From Chitinophagaceae bacterium UBA2791 (GTDB taxonomy: Bacteria; Bacteroidota; Bacteroidia; Chitinophagales; Chitinophagaceae), in assembly GCA_002352105.1 (NCBI GenBank), contig DEHV01000059.1, positions 53,000 to 116,999 of the forward strand: DNA of 64,000 nucleotides, read 5' to 3'. The notes beneath the pieces were generated by a model. That model ran no database searches and had not been told where the DNA came from. It saw only the letters and a program-made list of their open reading frames with translations. Each line of letters starts with the position of its first letter. Position 1 is the first letter of the stretch. Position numbers and translations under genes: made by a program. Of this stretch, positions 53,410-63,265 are shown in pieces.

Positions 53410-56400
53410 CTATAAGGTTAGATTAATGCCGAAGGTGAATACTCTTGGCGTCGGCCCGGCATTTTCAGGATCCCAGAATAAATGCTGCGACGCCAAAAAA
53501 CCTACATTTCTCGAATTCACAAAGACCCTCATCTGCTGGATCCTGGCTCTATCAAGCATACGCTGCGGCAACCTGTAAGCAATAGAAATATTATCTAAAC
53601 GAAGAAAGGACCTGTTCCGGTAAACGTTATAGCTTGCGCCGCCTTCGCTGGAAGACAATCGCGCATAATCGTTGATCGGGTTGTCGACGGTCCAGTAAGG
53701 ACGGATATAATAATTCGTTCTGTCGAGATACCCGTTCCCCAGGCTTTTTGCTTCATTAAACGTTCCCTTATGCCCCCAATAAGAATAGGCCATAAAAGAA
53801 ACGTCAATATCATTAAAAATCGTGAACTCATTTCTTAAGGAGCCTCTGAATTTAGGGGTGGCATTGCCTAAAAACTGCCTGTCCGCATCCGTGTACCTTC
53901 CATCGTCATTGACATCCTGTAGTTTAAAATCTCCCGGTTCCACGCCATACCGGGCGGCCTCGGTCGCTTCGTGTTCCTGGTACACGCCCAATACTTTAAT
54001 ATCCCATATCTCGTCAATGGCATGCCCGATAAACCATTTATTGGTGATATCGTCGGCCTCTTTCTGCCCGATCACATTCCCGGAGCCGTCTTTCACCTCT
54101 ATCATATCTCCATACAAGCTAAGTATCTTGTTTTTGTTATAAGAAAGATTAAAAAAGGCCTTCCAGGAAAAATTGTTTCTGTCCAGGATATCGGCATTCA
54201 GGCTGATTTCAATGCCCCTGTTCTGCACCTTACCGAGATTGGTGATAACCGAATTATAACCCACGAGCCGGGGAAGCGATCTCAAAACCAATAAATCGCT
54301 GGAAGACATATTGTAGAAATCAATGCTGCCGCCGATCTTTCTGTCCAGTATAGAAAAATCGAGACCGGCATTATAGGATTCGGTTTTTTCCCACCTCAGA
54401 TCTGGGTTGCTCATACTGGCCACTTCCAGCGTAGTAACCGGGATCACGGCTCCGGAGGTTGGATTGGCATGGAGATAGTTGCCCGATGCCAGTTGCGATA
54501 ATGCTACATACCTGCCAATATCCCTGTTGCCATTGATACCATAAGAAAACCGCAGTTTACCATAACTCAACCAATTGGGCAGGTTAAACGACTCGTCTGT
54601 AAATACCCATCCTAATGCCGCTGAAGGAAAGGTTGCGCGCGGATGTTTCTGTCCAAATGCGGAGTATCCGTCGCGCCTGGCCGACAAGGTGAGCAGGTAT
54701 TTGTTCTTAAACGAATAAAACAAACGCCCCATCAAGGCGTCGCCGGTGCTGTATTCGTCATTGCTCTTTACAACCGCATTAATGCCCGTGCCGATATTGT
54801 GATAGCCTAACTGGTCGGATGGCGCAAATCCCTGGTTGCCGATGCTATCGCTCCAGAACTGGAATTTTTCCGCATTGGCCAGCAGGGTAACGTCAAAATA
54901 ATGATCGTTGACGGTTTTCTGCCATTTGATCAGGTTATCGATCTGCCAGCTATATTCCTGGCTTTGCTTCCGTTGCGCCAATCCGCCCTGTAAAGCCCAG
55001 GTGGGGTGTAAGGAAGATTGATGATTGTAATATCTATACCATAAAAACCTTGGGGAGAAATTTAATTGATAAGTGATACCCAGGGGGAGTTTGACATTGG
55101 CGTAAAGCGTGGAAGTGAGATCGGTATACTTTTGTAAACGGTTGGTATAAGCTTTGGCAATTAAGGGGTTTGCCGTTACTGCAGGATCGTCCTGGGGGCT
55201 GAGCCGTAAAGTTTTGCCATCATCCGTATACATAGACCCCCACGGAGAAGCGGTTTGCATACTTGACCAACTTACGGGGATGCTGCTTTCATCGCGGTCG
55301 CTGAACTGGGTATTGATACCTACTTTTAAGAAACTGGTGACATTTCCCTCTAATTTTAAACGTGAGCGGAGGGCGCTGAACTGATCATCAACCACCACCG
55401 CTTCATCATTGCGATAACCCAGTGAAAAATAATAGGACAAATCATTCTTGGAGCTGGAAAGGCTTATGTTGTAATCTTGTTGCAAGCCGGTTTTGAATAC
55501 CATATCGTACCAATCGATCGACCTGCCATTCAGATAATTGTCAATCTCCACCTGCTTCATGTTCAGCCGCTGAAGCCATACCGTCACCGGGTCGCCGCTT
55601 GCAGCCGTATATGCCAGCCAGTCTTCAGTAGATATATTGGCAGGAAGTTGGCGCGGATCCGAATATTCATAGGGCCGCGCATTTTCATTAACGCTTTTCA
55701 TTACGTCTTCGCGAAAAGACAGGTATCCCTCGGCGCTATATACCGGTTGATTCACTTCCATCGTTGCCGCCCCTATATTGGCGCCGACATTGATGCTGGG
55801 TTTGGACGTTCTACCCCTTTTGGTCGTAACCATCACTACTCCATTTGCCGCTTTTGCGCCGAATACGGCTGCTGAGCTGGCGTCTTTTAAAACGTCTATG
55901 GTTTCAATATCGGCGGGATTAATATCGTCAAGGCTGCCATAATAAATAACGCCGTCCATGACCACCAACGGCGAGCCTTCGGCATTCAGGCTTTTTCTAC
56001 CTCTTACCTGCAAACTGCCCCCGCCCTTGGCGCTTGCGGAGAACCCGATATTTAAACCGGCAATATTGCCCCGCAAGATATTCTGTACCGACCTGGGCGT
56101 CTCGTTCGCCAGCTTAGTAGCGTTTACCTGTGATACGGCGCCGGTCAGGTCCCTTTTCCTGGCTGTGCCATAACCGATCACCACCACCTGGTCGAGCGAC
56201 GCGTCGCTGGCCGACAAAACAATATCTATTTTACTCCTGGCATTTACCGGCTGCTCTTTTTCCACGTAGCCCACGTAGGAAAACACCAGCGTACCCGTTC
56301 CGTCCGGCAAGGTCAGCATATATGCGCCATTAGCCCCGGTAGTAGTTCCCAACTGCGTTCCCTTGAGGTTAACGCTTACGCCGACCAATGCTTCTCCATT

Positions 56401-56847
56401 TTCGTTCTTAACAACGCCCGTAACGACAAATTCAACCGGGGCCTCAATCGTTTCAGACTGCCCGGACCTGGCAGCAGCGGCATTCGAAGCGCTTTTATTG
56501 AGCGTTTTTTTCTGAAGAAGAATAAAACGGTCTTTTATTTGGTAAGTTAGCTCCTTCCCTCTTGTGACATAATCCATCAACTCTCTTACCTCGGCATGTT
56601 CGAGATCAACATCCATTCTCTCCTGGTCGTTCAGCAAACCGTTGTTATAAAATACGATCAAACCTGTTTGCTGGCGGAGGGTCTTGAATATTTCAGCAAT
56701 GGTTAATTTCTTGCCCTTCAGACTTAAGTACAGGGAATCCTGCATGGAATTCGCAAAGGAATGGGCAAGCATAAAAACAAAGAAAATAGAAAGGCAAATG
56801 CGCATAATAAAATTGCATCTGCTCCCGGCAGATTTTTTTAGACTCAT
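53410..56847 (-). CDS. SusC/RagA TonB-linked outer-membrane transporter with STN domain
   Basis: 1145 residues. After the signal peptide comes an STN domain (LSLKGKKLTIAEIFKTLRQQTGLIVFYNN, to about residue 110), then a carboxypeptidase-like sandwich (VVTGVVKNENGEALVGVSVNLKGTQLGTTT), the plug (GYGTARKRDLTGAVSQV, VRGRKSLNAEGSPLVVMDGV) and the barrel ending VFTFGINLTL. The STN domain contacts a FecR anti-sigma factor, here the gene directly upstream, so the transporter likely reports ligand binding to the sigma factor. Confidence 0.96.
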   Translation of the reverse strand: MSLKKSAGSRCNFIMRICLSIFFVFMLAHSFANSMQDSLYLSLKGKKLTIAEIFKTLRQQTGLIVFYNNGLLNDQERMDVDLEHAEVRELMDYVTRGKELTYQIKDRFILLQKKTLNKSASNAAAARSGQSETIEAPVEFVVTGVVKNENGEALVGVSVNLKGTQLGTTTGANGAYMLTLPDGTGTLVFSYVGYVEKEQPVNARSKIDIVLSASDASLDQVVVIGYGTARKRDLTGAVSQVNATKLANETPRSVQNILRGNIAGLNIGFSASAKGGGSLQVRGRKSLNAEGSPLVVMDGVIYYGSLDDINPADIETIDVLKDASSAAVFGAKAANGVVMVTTKRGRTSKPSINVGANIGAATMEVNQPVYSAEGYLSFREDVMKSVNENARPYEYSDPRQLPANISTEDWLAYTAASGDPVTVWLQRLNMKQVEIDNYLNGRSIDWYDMVFKTGLQQDYNISLSSSKNDLSYYFSLGYRNDEAVVVDDQFSALRSRLKLEGNVTSFLKVGINTQFSDRDESSIPVSWSSMQTASPWGSMYTDDGKTLRLSPQDDPAVTANPLIAKAYTNRLQKYTDLTSTLYANVKLPLGITYQLNFSPRFLWYRYYNHQSSLHPTWALQGGLAQRKQSQEYSWQIDNLIKWQKTVNDHYFDVTLLANAEKFQFWSDSIGNQGFAPSDQLGYHNIGTGINAVVKSNDEYSTGDALMGRLFYSFKNKYLLTLSARRDGYSAFGQKHPRATFPSAALGWVFTDESFNLPNWLSYGKLRFSYGINGNRDIGRYVALSQLASGNYLHANPTSGAVIPVTTLEVASMSNPDLRWEKTESYNAGLDFSILDRKIGGSIDFYNMSSSDLLVLRSLPRLVGYNSVITNLGKVQNRGIEISLNADILDRNNFSWKAFFNLSYNKNKILSLYGDMIEVKDGSGNVIGQKEADDITNKWFIGHAIDEIWDIKVLGVYQEHEATEAARYGVEPGDFKLQDVNDDGRYTDADRQFLGNATPKFRGSLRNEFTIFNDIDVSFMAYSYWGHKGTFNEAKSLGNGYLDRTNYYIRPYWTVDNPINDYARLSSSEGGASYNVYRNRSFLRLDNISIAYRLPQRMLDRARIQQMRVFVNSRNVGFLASQHLFWDPENAGPTPRVFTFGINLTL

Positions 56848-56919
56848 AGCAGTTAAGTTTTCTTTATAAAGAATGGCTATAAATCAAGACAACATTTTCA
56901 ATAAAACGGGTGAAGAGAA

Positions 56920-57001
56920 ACAAACTTTTATGAAAAATACGAGGTCCGTCCATTTGGATCTTTGCGGCCGTTACTGAAACAGGACAAATTTTTATGAAAA
57001 A
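56920..57001. repeat. Near-identical 18-base direct repeats upstream of the SusC gene
   Basis: ACAAACTTTTATGAAAAA (56920-56937) and ACAAATTTTTATGAAAAA (56984-57001) differ at one base and are 64 bases apart, in the space between fecR and susC. They may be sites for a regulator or two copies of a promoter element. Confidence 0.5.
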
Positions 57002-57011
57002 CGAAGCGTAT

Positions 57012-58154
57012 TTATTTAACGCCCAGGCGGATCTTCCCGCCGGATATCTGGTAGCGGATATTTGAGGTGAGCATAAGATTGTCGAGAAATTCTTTCAGCG
57101 GCTTATCCTTGAGTAAGGCCCCGGTAAAGCGGTTTGAAGCAACCGCGGCATTGTCAAATACCAGCGAATCGCCATACCAGCGGCGGATCACATTGGCAAT
57201 TTCCTTAATGGGCGCATTTTGAAAGAAATAAACGCCGCGCATCCAGGAAAGTTCATTATTACTATCAAATGGAGCAATCACAAATTCTTTTCCGGATCTA
57301 AGCGTCGCTTCATATCCCGGCTTAATATAGACTTCCTTTCCCTCGACCGCTTTAGCGCTCACAGCGCCTTCAACCAGGGAAGTCCTGATATGCATGCTGT
57401 CGTACGCATTGACGTTAAATGCCGTGCCGGTTACTTTTATTTCGGTCAAAGCGGTATGCACAATAAAGGGCTGTCTGTTATTTTTGGCAACCTTAAAATA
57501 AGCTTCTCCCTCCACCCATACTTCCCGTTTATCTTTCGAAAAAACAAAAGGAAACTTTATTTTAGACATGGAATTGATCCAAACCTCCGTTCCGTCGGGC
57601 AGGCTCAATTTATAGGTAAGGGTTTCGGGAACAACCAGCGTATTCAATGCATAATTCGACGCCTCCTCCTGCGGCACATAACTAAGGCCTTCGCTGTTAA
57701 TATTCAATTTCACATTATTTATATCGGTAATCCCCGAAGTTTCGGAGAGGTTGATTTCCTGGGATCCTTCTACAAAAAGTCTGATGCTTTTATCCGGAAC
57801 CGGCGCTTCGGCAATAATCTCCGGCGCGCCCGAGGGATAAAAAAAGAAAGCCGACAGGATCAAAAGGCCGAGGAATGACGCCGCTATGGCCAGCTTATAA
57901 GCAATAGCCCTTCTGCTTTGTTTCTTGTTTTCAATTTCCTTCCTTAAATAAGTCCATGCGCCTTCAGCGTCAAGTCGGGTCGCATAATACCCCGCCTCGC
58001 CGGGATCAAAACTTTGCTGCATTCTTTCCCATTGCATACGGATTTCCGGATTGCCGTTAATTAATGCATCCAGGTACTTGCCATCCTCCTTATTGATGAT
58101 GCCCGCAAGTTTCTCCATCATCATCTGTTCTATATAAATAGCCTCCTGTTTCAT
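57012..58154 (-). CDS. FecR-family anti-sigma factor
   Basis: 380 residues. N-terminal cytoplasmic anti-sigma part (about 1-85), one transmembrane helix (IAYKLAIAASFLGLLILSAFFFY), then the periplasmic FecR domain (YKLSLPDGTEVWINSMSKIKFP, REVWVEGEAYFKVA, PFIVHTALTEIKVTGTAFNVNAY) and the C-terminal DUF4974 domain (FQNAPIKEIANVIRRWYGD). Controls the sigma factor encoded just upstream in response to SusC. Confidence 0.96.
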   Translation of the reverse strand: MKQEAIYIEQMMMEKLAGIINKEDGKYLDALINGNPEIRMQWERMQQSFDPGEAGYYATRLDAEGAWTYLRKEIENKKQSRRAIAYKLAIAASFLGLLILSAFFFYPSGAPEIIAEAPVPDKSIRLFVEGSQEINLSETSGITDINNVKLNINSEGLSYVPQEEASNYALNTLVVPETLTYKLSLPDGTEVWINSMSKIKFPFVFSKDKREVWVEGEAYFKVAKNNRQPFIVHTALTEIKVTGTAFNVNAYDSMHIRTSLVEGAVSAKAVEGKEVYIKPGYEATLRSGKEFVIAPFDSNNELSWMRGVYFFQNAPIKEIANVIRRWYGDSLVFDNAAVASNRFTGALLKDKPLKEFLDNLMLTSNIRYQISGGKIRLGVK

Positions 58155-58193
58155 TGATTGTTTTTAATTATTCCGGTATGCAGTTGGGTCATA

Positions 58194-58772
58194 TTATCCG
58201 AATCTTTTTATCTTATCCTTTAAAGCGGTAATCGCCAATCTTAAATGCGTTTTTACAGAGTTAACGCTTAACCCCATTTCTTCTGCGGCCTCCCGGTATC
58301 TTTTTTTCTCCATGTACACCAGCGTAATCGCTCTCAACCGTTGCGTCGGCAATTCCAATAAAAGCGTATTCAGGTTGGTCGCGCTGCTACCCAGTTCCTG
58401 TTGTTCCTGCCATTCAGGCCCTCTTGTTTGCTGATGATATTCCAGGTATTCAACTTCTTTGCATCGGGTTATTTTATTTTTCCTGACCCTGTTGATGCAT
58501 TTATTACGCACGGATTGGCACAGGTAAGCTTCCAGCGATTTATCGATCCTGCGGTAAATTTTTTTATGCCAGATATCTATGAATAATTCCAGCACCAGGT
58601 CTTCCGCTTCCGTTTCATCTTTCAAAAACAGGAAAGCCTGAAAACATAGTTTTTTATAATATTTTTTAAATACGGTTTCATAAGCAGCCAGGGAACCATT
58701 CTTTAATAAAGCGAGCGTTTGTTGGTCTTCGAGTTCTTGCATACTTGCAGGCTTAAATGATGATAATGCCAT
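58194..58772 (-). CDS. ECF RNA polymerase sigma factor
   Basis: 192 residues. Region 2 (AYETVFKKYYKKLCFQAFLFLKDETEAEDLVLELFIDIW) and region 4 (LPTQRLRAITLVYMEKKRYREAAEEMGLSVNSVKTHLRLAI) without region 3, as in Bacteroidota polysaccharide-locus sigma factors. The ATG at 58772 and one ten codons later (58742) are both possible. It heads the order sigma-fecR-susC-susD-BNR and probably drives the susC promoter. Confidence 0.95.
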   Translation of the reverse strand: MALSSFKPASMQELEDQQTLALLKNGSLAAYETVFKKYYKKLCFQAFLFLKDETEAEDLVLELFIDIWHKKIYRRIDKSLEAYLCQSVRNKCINRVRKNKITRCKEVEYLEYHQQTRGPEWQEQQELGSSATNLNTLLLELPTQRLRAITLVYMEKKRYREAAEEMGLSVNSVKTHLRLAITALKDKIKRFG

Positions 58773-58872
58773 ATGCCCCTGTTTAAAAGGTATTCAATAT
58801 TGGAGATAACTAACTATCAGGCCGGGATTTTTGCAACAGGATATGATCTTATCAATAAAAGACAGGAGCCTT

Positions 58873-59649
58873 CTATAACGTACGCTTGCCTTTAACATCA
58901 ACCGTGGCTTTTTCATCATTATCTATATCTATATCCACGAAATTACCAGATATAGTATGACCATTAATAGTAGCAATGACAACATCCACGCCATTGCCGC
59001 CGCGATTACGATCAACTACATTGTTGCCTGACATCAATCCTTCGCCATAGCTGGCATCTTCGGGAAATCCATTTTCTGCTGAAATACCACTCCATTTTCC
59101 TTGTCCATTCTTTCTTGCAATCAATAAGTTATATGTTCCTTGTTCTGCCCAGTCCCCGGTAATAGAATAGGAGCCTTCATAGCATTCCAGCAAAGCATCT
59201 GAGGTTTCTTTTGCCACAATAAAAACAGCGTCGGGATGCCCGGGTATGGTAGCAGAAGTGATTGTTGGGTTTGTACCGGCATCTGTTACGTGAAAATCTA
59301 TAGTTACAGGAGAGCCATTCAATGTTCCGGTGAAGGTTCCTTCAAAATCGGCGCCTAAATTCAATTCATCGTCGCAAGTCAGATTAACCACATTTCCATC
59401 AATCACCATAATGCCTGTGATAGTATTAGCAGTATTTTGAATATTGAAGATCAGGCTTCCCGTAGAACCAATTATCACGCCTTTATAGATCCCTTTGTTA
59501 ATAGCGTTATTTGCAGAAACCGCTATAGGTTCTGAAGCGCAGGAAACACATTTATAATCGTCATCATCGCCTTTGCTGTTTTTACTACAGGAAAAATTGA
59601 CAATAGTTGCCAGTAAGATCGGAATTATCTTTAGTAAGGTTTGTTTCAT
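58873..59649 (-). CDS. Hypothetical lipoprotein
   Basis: 258 residues; lipobox NFSC near residue 21, then an acidic linker (GDDDD) and a CxxC-type pair (KCVSCASEP). Beta-rich body with repeated short hairpins (GVIIGSTGSLIFNIQ, FEGTFTGTLNGSPVTIDFHV, INGHTISGNFVDID). I do not recognise it. It ends 100 bases from the sigma gene, on the same strand but outside the SusCD set, and an inverted repeat lies a few bases before its ATG. Confidence 0.75.
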   Translation of the reverse strand: MKQTLLKIIPILLATIVNFSCSKNSKGDDDDYKCVSCASEPIAVSANNAINKGIYKGVIIGSTGSLIFNIQNTANTITGIMVIDGNVVNLTCDDELNLGADFEGTFTGTLNGSPVTIDFHVTDAGTNPTITSATIPGHPDAVFIVAKETSDALLECYEGSYSITGDWAEQGTYNLLIARKNGQGKWSGISAENGFPEDASYGEGLMSGNNVVDRNRGGNGVDVVIATINGHTISGNFVDIDIDNDEKATVDVKGKRTL

Positions 59650-59653
59650 ATTT

Positions 59654-59667
59654 GTACAATTTATTGT
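59654..59667. promoter_or_regulatory. Inverted repeat at the lipoprotein start
   Basis: TACAAT-TT-ATTGTA ends 4 bases before the lipoprotein ATG at 59649. A protein bound here, or a hairpin in the message, could control initiation. No consensus promoter was found further upstream. Confidence 0.35.
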
Positions 59668-60007
59668 ATTAGCTATATAAAGATATGTATTCTTGAATGG
59701 TCAAAGTTCTATTGATTGTTTTTTATTACTGATTCGAAGACATTTAAGAAGATCCATCTCAATTGATTTAAGACAAGCGACAGGTTAAAAACCCGCAAGT
59801 TTGTTCGCAAGTAGAATCCTGTTAATCCTCATTTTTGACCAAAAAGAGGAAAGCGACAGAGGAGCGGCCAATTACAGGATTTAAACCCTGAAGGCAGCAA
59901 AAAAACTTTTCTAACTCATTGAAACCCTTATTGGTTCTACATTTAAAAAACTAAATATTTTTTTTGGAAAAATCTAATCCGCCCCTATCTTTGCACTCCC
60001 AAAATAA
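59668..60007. other. Intergenic DNA between lipoprotein gene and tRNA-Val
   Basis: Contains the tRNA-Val promoter at its right end and nothing else I can identify. Confidence 0.4.
59964..59993 (+). promoter_or_regulatory. Promoter of tRNA-Val
   Basis: TTG (59964-59966), 19 bases, TATCTTTG (59986-59993): exact consensus. Confidence 0.8.
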
Positions 60008-60082
60008 GGGAGCATAGCTCAGTTGGTTTAGAGCATCTGCCTTACAAGCAGAGGGTCCGCGGTTCGAGCCCGTGTGCTCCCA
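60008..60082 (+). tRNA. tRNA-Val (UAC)
   Basis: 75 bases. Acceptor GGGAGCA/TGCTCCC with discriminator A; D-stem GCTC/GAGC; anticodon stem TCTGC/GCAGA around loop CTTACAA (anticodon UAC); T-stem CGCGG/CCGTG. CCA is not encoded. Confidence 0.97.
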
Positions 60083-60092
60083 CAGACTAAGA

Positions 60093-60132
60093 CCTCTTAA
60101 ATGTTTATCAATAGATATTTAAGAGGCCTTTT
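60093..60132 (+). terminator. Terminator of tRNA-Val
   Basis: CCTCTTAAAT (60093-60102) pairs with ATTTAAGAGG (60117-60126), followed by CCTTTT. Confidence 0.8.
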
Positions 60133-60538
60133 GCTATATTATTGGCTCTGTTTACGGACAAAGGACTGATCTGCTTGTAAATTTTCAGGCCGGCTATATG
60201 CTCAATCTTCACAGAACATGACATTAAAGTACAGGCGGGAGTTTGAAGAAATTACTTAAGGGTTTTTGAAGGATTTTAATACCTCAATGCTGACAAGCGG
60301 TATTAAAGTAAATAGCGTCTCCAATTAGTTCGGACTATAAGAGCTTTAGTCAACAAGGCCATAAAGGATGGGCGCTTTAGAGGCCAGGTTTTACCCTTTT
60401 AATGGAAAATACGGAAGGCTACACAGTCTCATGTATCGAAAAAACAACCATTCCCAAAAATAAAGGAAGCTAAGCAGGAAATGGGTAAATTTAATTCCCT
60501 TTTCTGAGGCGATAGATTTTCATACCAAAATATATGTT
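60133..60538. other. Intergenic DNA before the S9 peptidase gene
   Basis: No gene, repeat or consensus promoter seen in these 406 bases. Confidence 0.4.
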
Positions 60539-62533
60539 ATGCGACTGATTGTTTCCATTTTTATGATCTTCTTTGTAAAGATCAGTTTTGCTCAGACAAA
60601 CTGGAGTCCTGAGCAGTGCCTGCAAATAAAAAACATCACAACAGCGGTCCCTTCGCCGGATGGCGACAAGGTGTTATATACCATCCGCGAGGCCGTGATG
60701 ACAGATGACCGCAGCGAATATGTGAGCCAGGTCTGGCTTTGCAATGCCGATGGCAGCAATGCTATTCAGTTAACACGGGGAGAAAAAAACTCTGCCAATC
60801 CCAAATGGAGCCCCGATGGCAAATGGATAGCCTTCACATCCTCAAGGGACGGCAAGAATAATTTATACATCCTTCCGGTAGGCGGCGGAGAAGCTGAAAA
60901 GCTTACTGATGCTAAAACAAGCGTCGGAAATTATAAATGGAGTAGTGATGGAAAGATGATCGCTTTTACAATGCCGGATGCAGCAGAAGCCAAAGAAGAA
61001 AAAGATAAAAAGGCAAAGAACGATTGGTACTTTATGGATGAAGAGGTGAAACAGAATCGTTTAATTGTTTTATGGCTTAATAAAAAGGATACGGCTGAGA
61101 AATATGCGCAGAAAAAACTCACCAAAGAAAATTACAATATAAATGCCTTTGACTGGAGTCCCGACGGTAAAACAATTGTTTACAGTCATGGTAAAACACC
61201 GAAGGCGAATGATAGTGAATACAGCGATATTTCCCTGGTAGAAGTTGAAAGCGGCGCCGTGAAACCAATTGCCAGCTCTGGCGCCGATGAAAGCAATCCT
61301 TTGTTCAGCCCCGATGGAAAGCATATCGCTTACTATTGTAGCGCCGACCCGGTGGACTGGTCGGGCGCAAGACATGCAAAAGTTTATTCATTAGCTGATG
61401 GCAAAAGCTGGCGGTTGAAAGCCACGCCGGATGAAAACGGAGGCATTGGTATTTTTGGCTGGACATCCGACGGAAAAAACCTGTTGTGGGAAGAAGCCAA
61501 CCGCACGCTCCGCAGTGTTTATTTATTAAGCGCCGATGGCAAATCCATCAGGGAATGGAATAAAGGCTCAAAGGATCATATCAGCAGTATTACGCTCAAT
61601 GCAACAGGCACACACCTTGGTTTTATCCTGCAAAACCCTTCACGACTGCCGGAAGCCTATATTAGTAAACTCTCTGCCTTTTCACCTGTTAAAGTCACCA
61701 ATATCAATGCAGTGCACGCAGGCAAAGCCTTGCCAAAAACCGAAGTGGCAAAATGGAAAAGCAAGGACGGCAGGGAAATAGAAGGCCTGCTCACTTACCC
61801 GCTGAATTATAAACCCGGGCAGAAAGCCCCGCTTATTTTGAATATCCATGGCGGCCCTGCCAGTGTATTTCAGCAGTCCTGTGTGGCCGTCAACCAGGGT
61901 GTTTATCCAATTGCTGCGCTAGCGGAAGCCGGGTATGCCATACTGCGCCCCAATCCACGGGGTTCATCCGGTTATGGAACCGAATTCAGAACAGCTAACC
62001 GCGCCGACTGGGGCGGCAAGGATTATGAAGATGTGATGACCGGCGTGGACCATGTGATCAAAATGGGAGTGGCGGATGAAAGTAAAATGGGAGTGATGGG
62101 GTGGAGTTATGGCGGATTTATGAGTAGCTGGATCGTAGGACATTCAGATCGTTTCAAAGCAGCTTCTATCGGCGCCCCGGTGGTGGATCTGTCACACCAG
62201 AATCTTACCGATGATATTGAAGGATTTCTTCCCTCTTATTTCAAAACTAATCCCTGGGAGGACTGGAGCCTCTATGATAAACATTCTCCATTACGCTATG
62301 TACAAAATGTAAAGACGCCGGTGATGCTGCAACATGGCGAAGAAGATGTACGGGTTCCATTCAGCCATGCCGTGATGTTTTACAATGCGCTGCGCCGCAG
62401 AAACGTACCAGTGAGGTTACTTGCCCTGCCAAGACAGCCGCATGGTCCTGCTGAACCAAAAATGGCGCTGAAGACGATGCAAAGCAACTTGGAGTGGTTT
62501 GAAAAATATATCGGTGAGAAAAAAGGATTATAG
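60539..62533 (+). CDS. Secreted S9-family (prolyl oligopeptidase-type) peptidase
   Basis: 664 residues, signal peptide cut near ISFAQ. An N-terminal beta-propeller with TolB-like blades (NPKWSPDGKWIAFTSSRDGKNNLYIL and later copies) covers the C-terminal alpha/beta-hydrolase domain. Triad: Ser in GWSYGGFM, Asp in HGEEDVRVP, His in RQPHGP. The oxyanion segment NIHGGPASVF is present. Family members release dipeptides or acyl-amino acids from peptides; this one is periplasmic or exported. No neighbour suggests a special role. Confidence 0.94.
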   Translation: MRLIVSIFMIFFVKISFAQTNWSPEQCLQIKNITTAVPSPDGDKVLYTIREAVMTDDRSEYVSQVWLCNADGSNAIQLTRGEKNSANPKWSPDGKWIAFTSSRDGKNNLYILPVGGGEAEKLTDAKTSVGNYKWSSDGKMIAFTMPDAAEAKEEKDKKAKNDWYFMDEEVKQNRLIVLWLNKKDTAEKYAQKKLTKENYNINAFDWSPDGKTIVYSHGKTPKANDSEYSDISLVEVESGAVKPIASSGADESNPLFSPDGKHIAYYCSADPVDWSGARHAKVYSLADGKSWRLKATPDENGGIGIFGWTSDGKNLLWEEANRTLRSVYLLSADGKSIREWNKGSKDHISSITLNATGTHLGFILQNPSRLPEAYISKLSAFSPVKVTNINAVHAGKALPKTEVAKWKSKDGREIEGLLTYPLNYKPGQKAPLILNIHGGPASVFQQSCVAVNQGVYPIAALAEAGYAILRPNPRGSSGYGTEFRTANRADWGGKDYEDVMTGVDHVIKMGVADESKMGVMGWSYGGFMSSWIVGHSDRFKAASIGAPVVDLSHQNLTDDIEGFLPSYFKTNPWEDWSLYDKHSPLRYVQNVKTPVMLQHGEEDVRVPFSHAVMFYNALRRRNVPVRLLALPRQPHGPAEPKMALKTMQSNLEWFEKYIGEKKGL

Positions 62534-62915
62534 TTTAAGACATTTTCCTCGCCTTTAAAGATAAGCCGGATCTATTTATGAGCGGCTTTTTAAAAAATAC
62601 AAATACGGGCTTCCGCTTCATCAAATTAAAAAATGATGCAGCCTTTAACCGGGATATAAGCATCGGCATTAAACGTCATTAATAAAATAGTACTTCATTT
62701 AACGCATAAACATATTAAAATATTTCAATCCTGAAGCTGACGGCATTATATTGCAGTCTGAAATTTTGGCAAAGTGAAAACGATCAAACTCCAGGATTAA
62801 AATGGGTTAAAATTATTTTCCGTCGTTTAGGTAAGTTTCGAGGCGATATCGACGCTTCCAGGTTATTCAATTTGTTTTATAAACCCATACCAACAACAAC
62901 ATCAGCCGGAGACGC
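62534..62915. other. Intergenic DNA before clpS
   Basis: No gene or hairpin of note in these 382 bases; the clpS promoter lies just to the right. Confidence 0.4.
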
Positions 62916-62945
62916 TTGCTTAGCCGGGAGAATGCATTAATTTTG
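62916..62945 (+). promoter_or_regulatory. Promoter of the clpS-aat operon
   Basis: TTG (62916-62918), 19 bases, TAATTTTG (62938-62945). The ATG of clpS is 19 bases further. Confidence 0.75.
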
Positions 62946-62964
62946 TGGGATAAAAACAGCGAGT

Positions 62965-63261
62965 ATGGCTTTTGACGGCAATATCCTCCCGCAACAGCAT
63001 GAAGAAACGGATACGCTTACCATTACCAGCGAACCGTATAGCCTGGTAGTCTGGAATGATGAAGTGAACACCTTTGAATGGGTAATTGAAACCCTGATAG
63101 ATGTTTGCGGCCATTCTGCGGAACAGGCCGAACAATGCGCCTATATCATTCACTATCAAGGTAAATATGCTGTAAAAAATGGCGAATATGACGAACTGAA
63201 GCCCGAGTGCGACGCCATAACCGAAAGAGGAATAGGCGCCACCCTCGAAGTAACAGCCTGA
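62965..63261 (+). CDS. clpS: ClpS, N-degron adaptor of the Clp protease
   Basis: 98 residues. Binds proteins with Leu, Phe, Trp or Tyr at the N-terminus and hands them to ClpA/ClpC-ClpP. The core motif YSLVVWNDEVNTFEWVIETLI holds the acidic pocket residues (Asn-Asp), and the AEQCAYIIHYQGKYAVKNGEY helix is typical. Followed 4 bases later by aat. Confidence 0.96.
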   Translation: MAFDGNILPQQHEETDTLTITSEPYSLVVWNDEVNTFEWVIETLIDVCGHSAEQAEQCAYIIHYQGKYAVKNGEYDELKPECDAITERGIGATLEVTA

Positions 63262-63265
63262 CACG

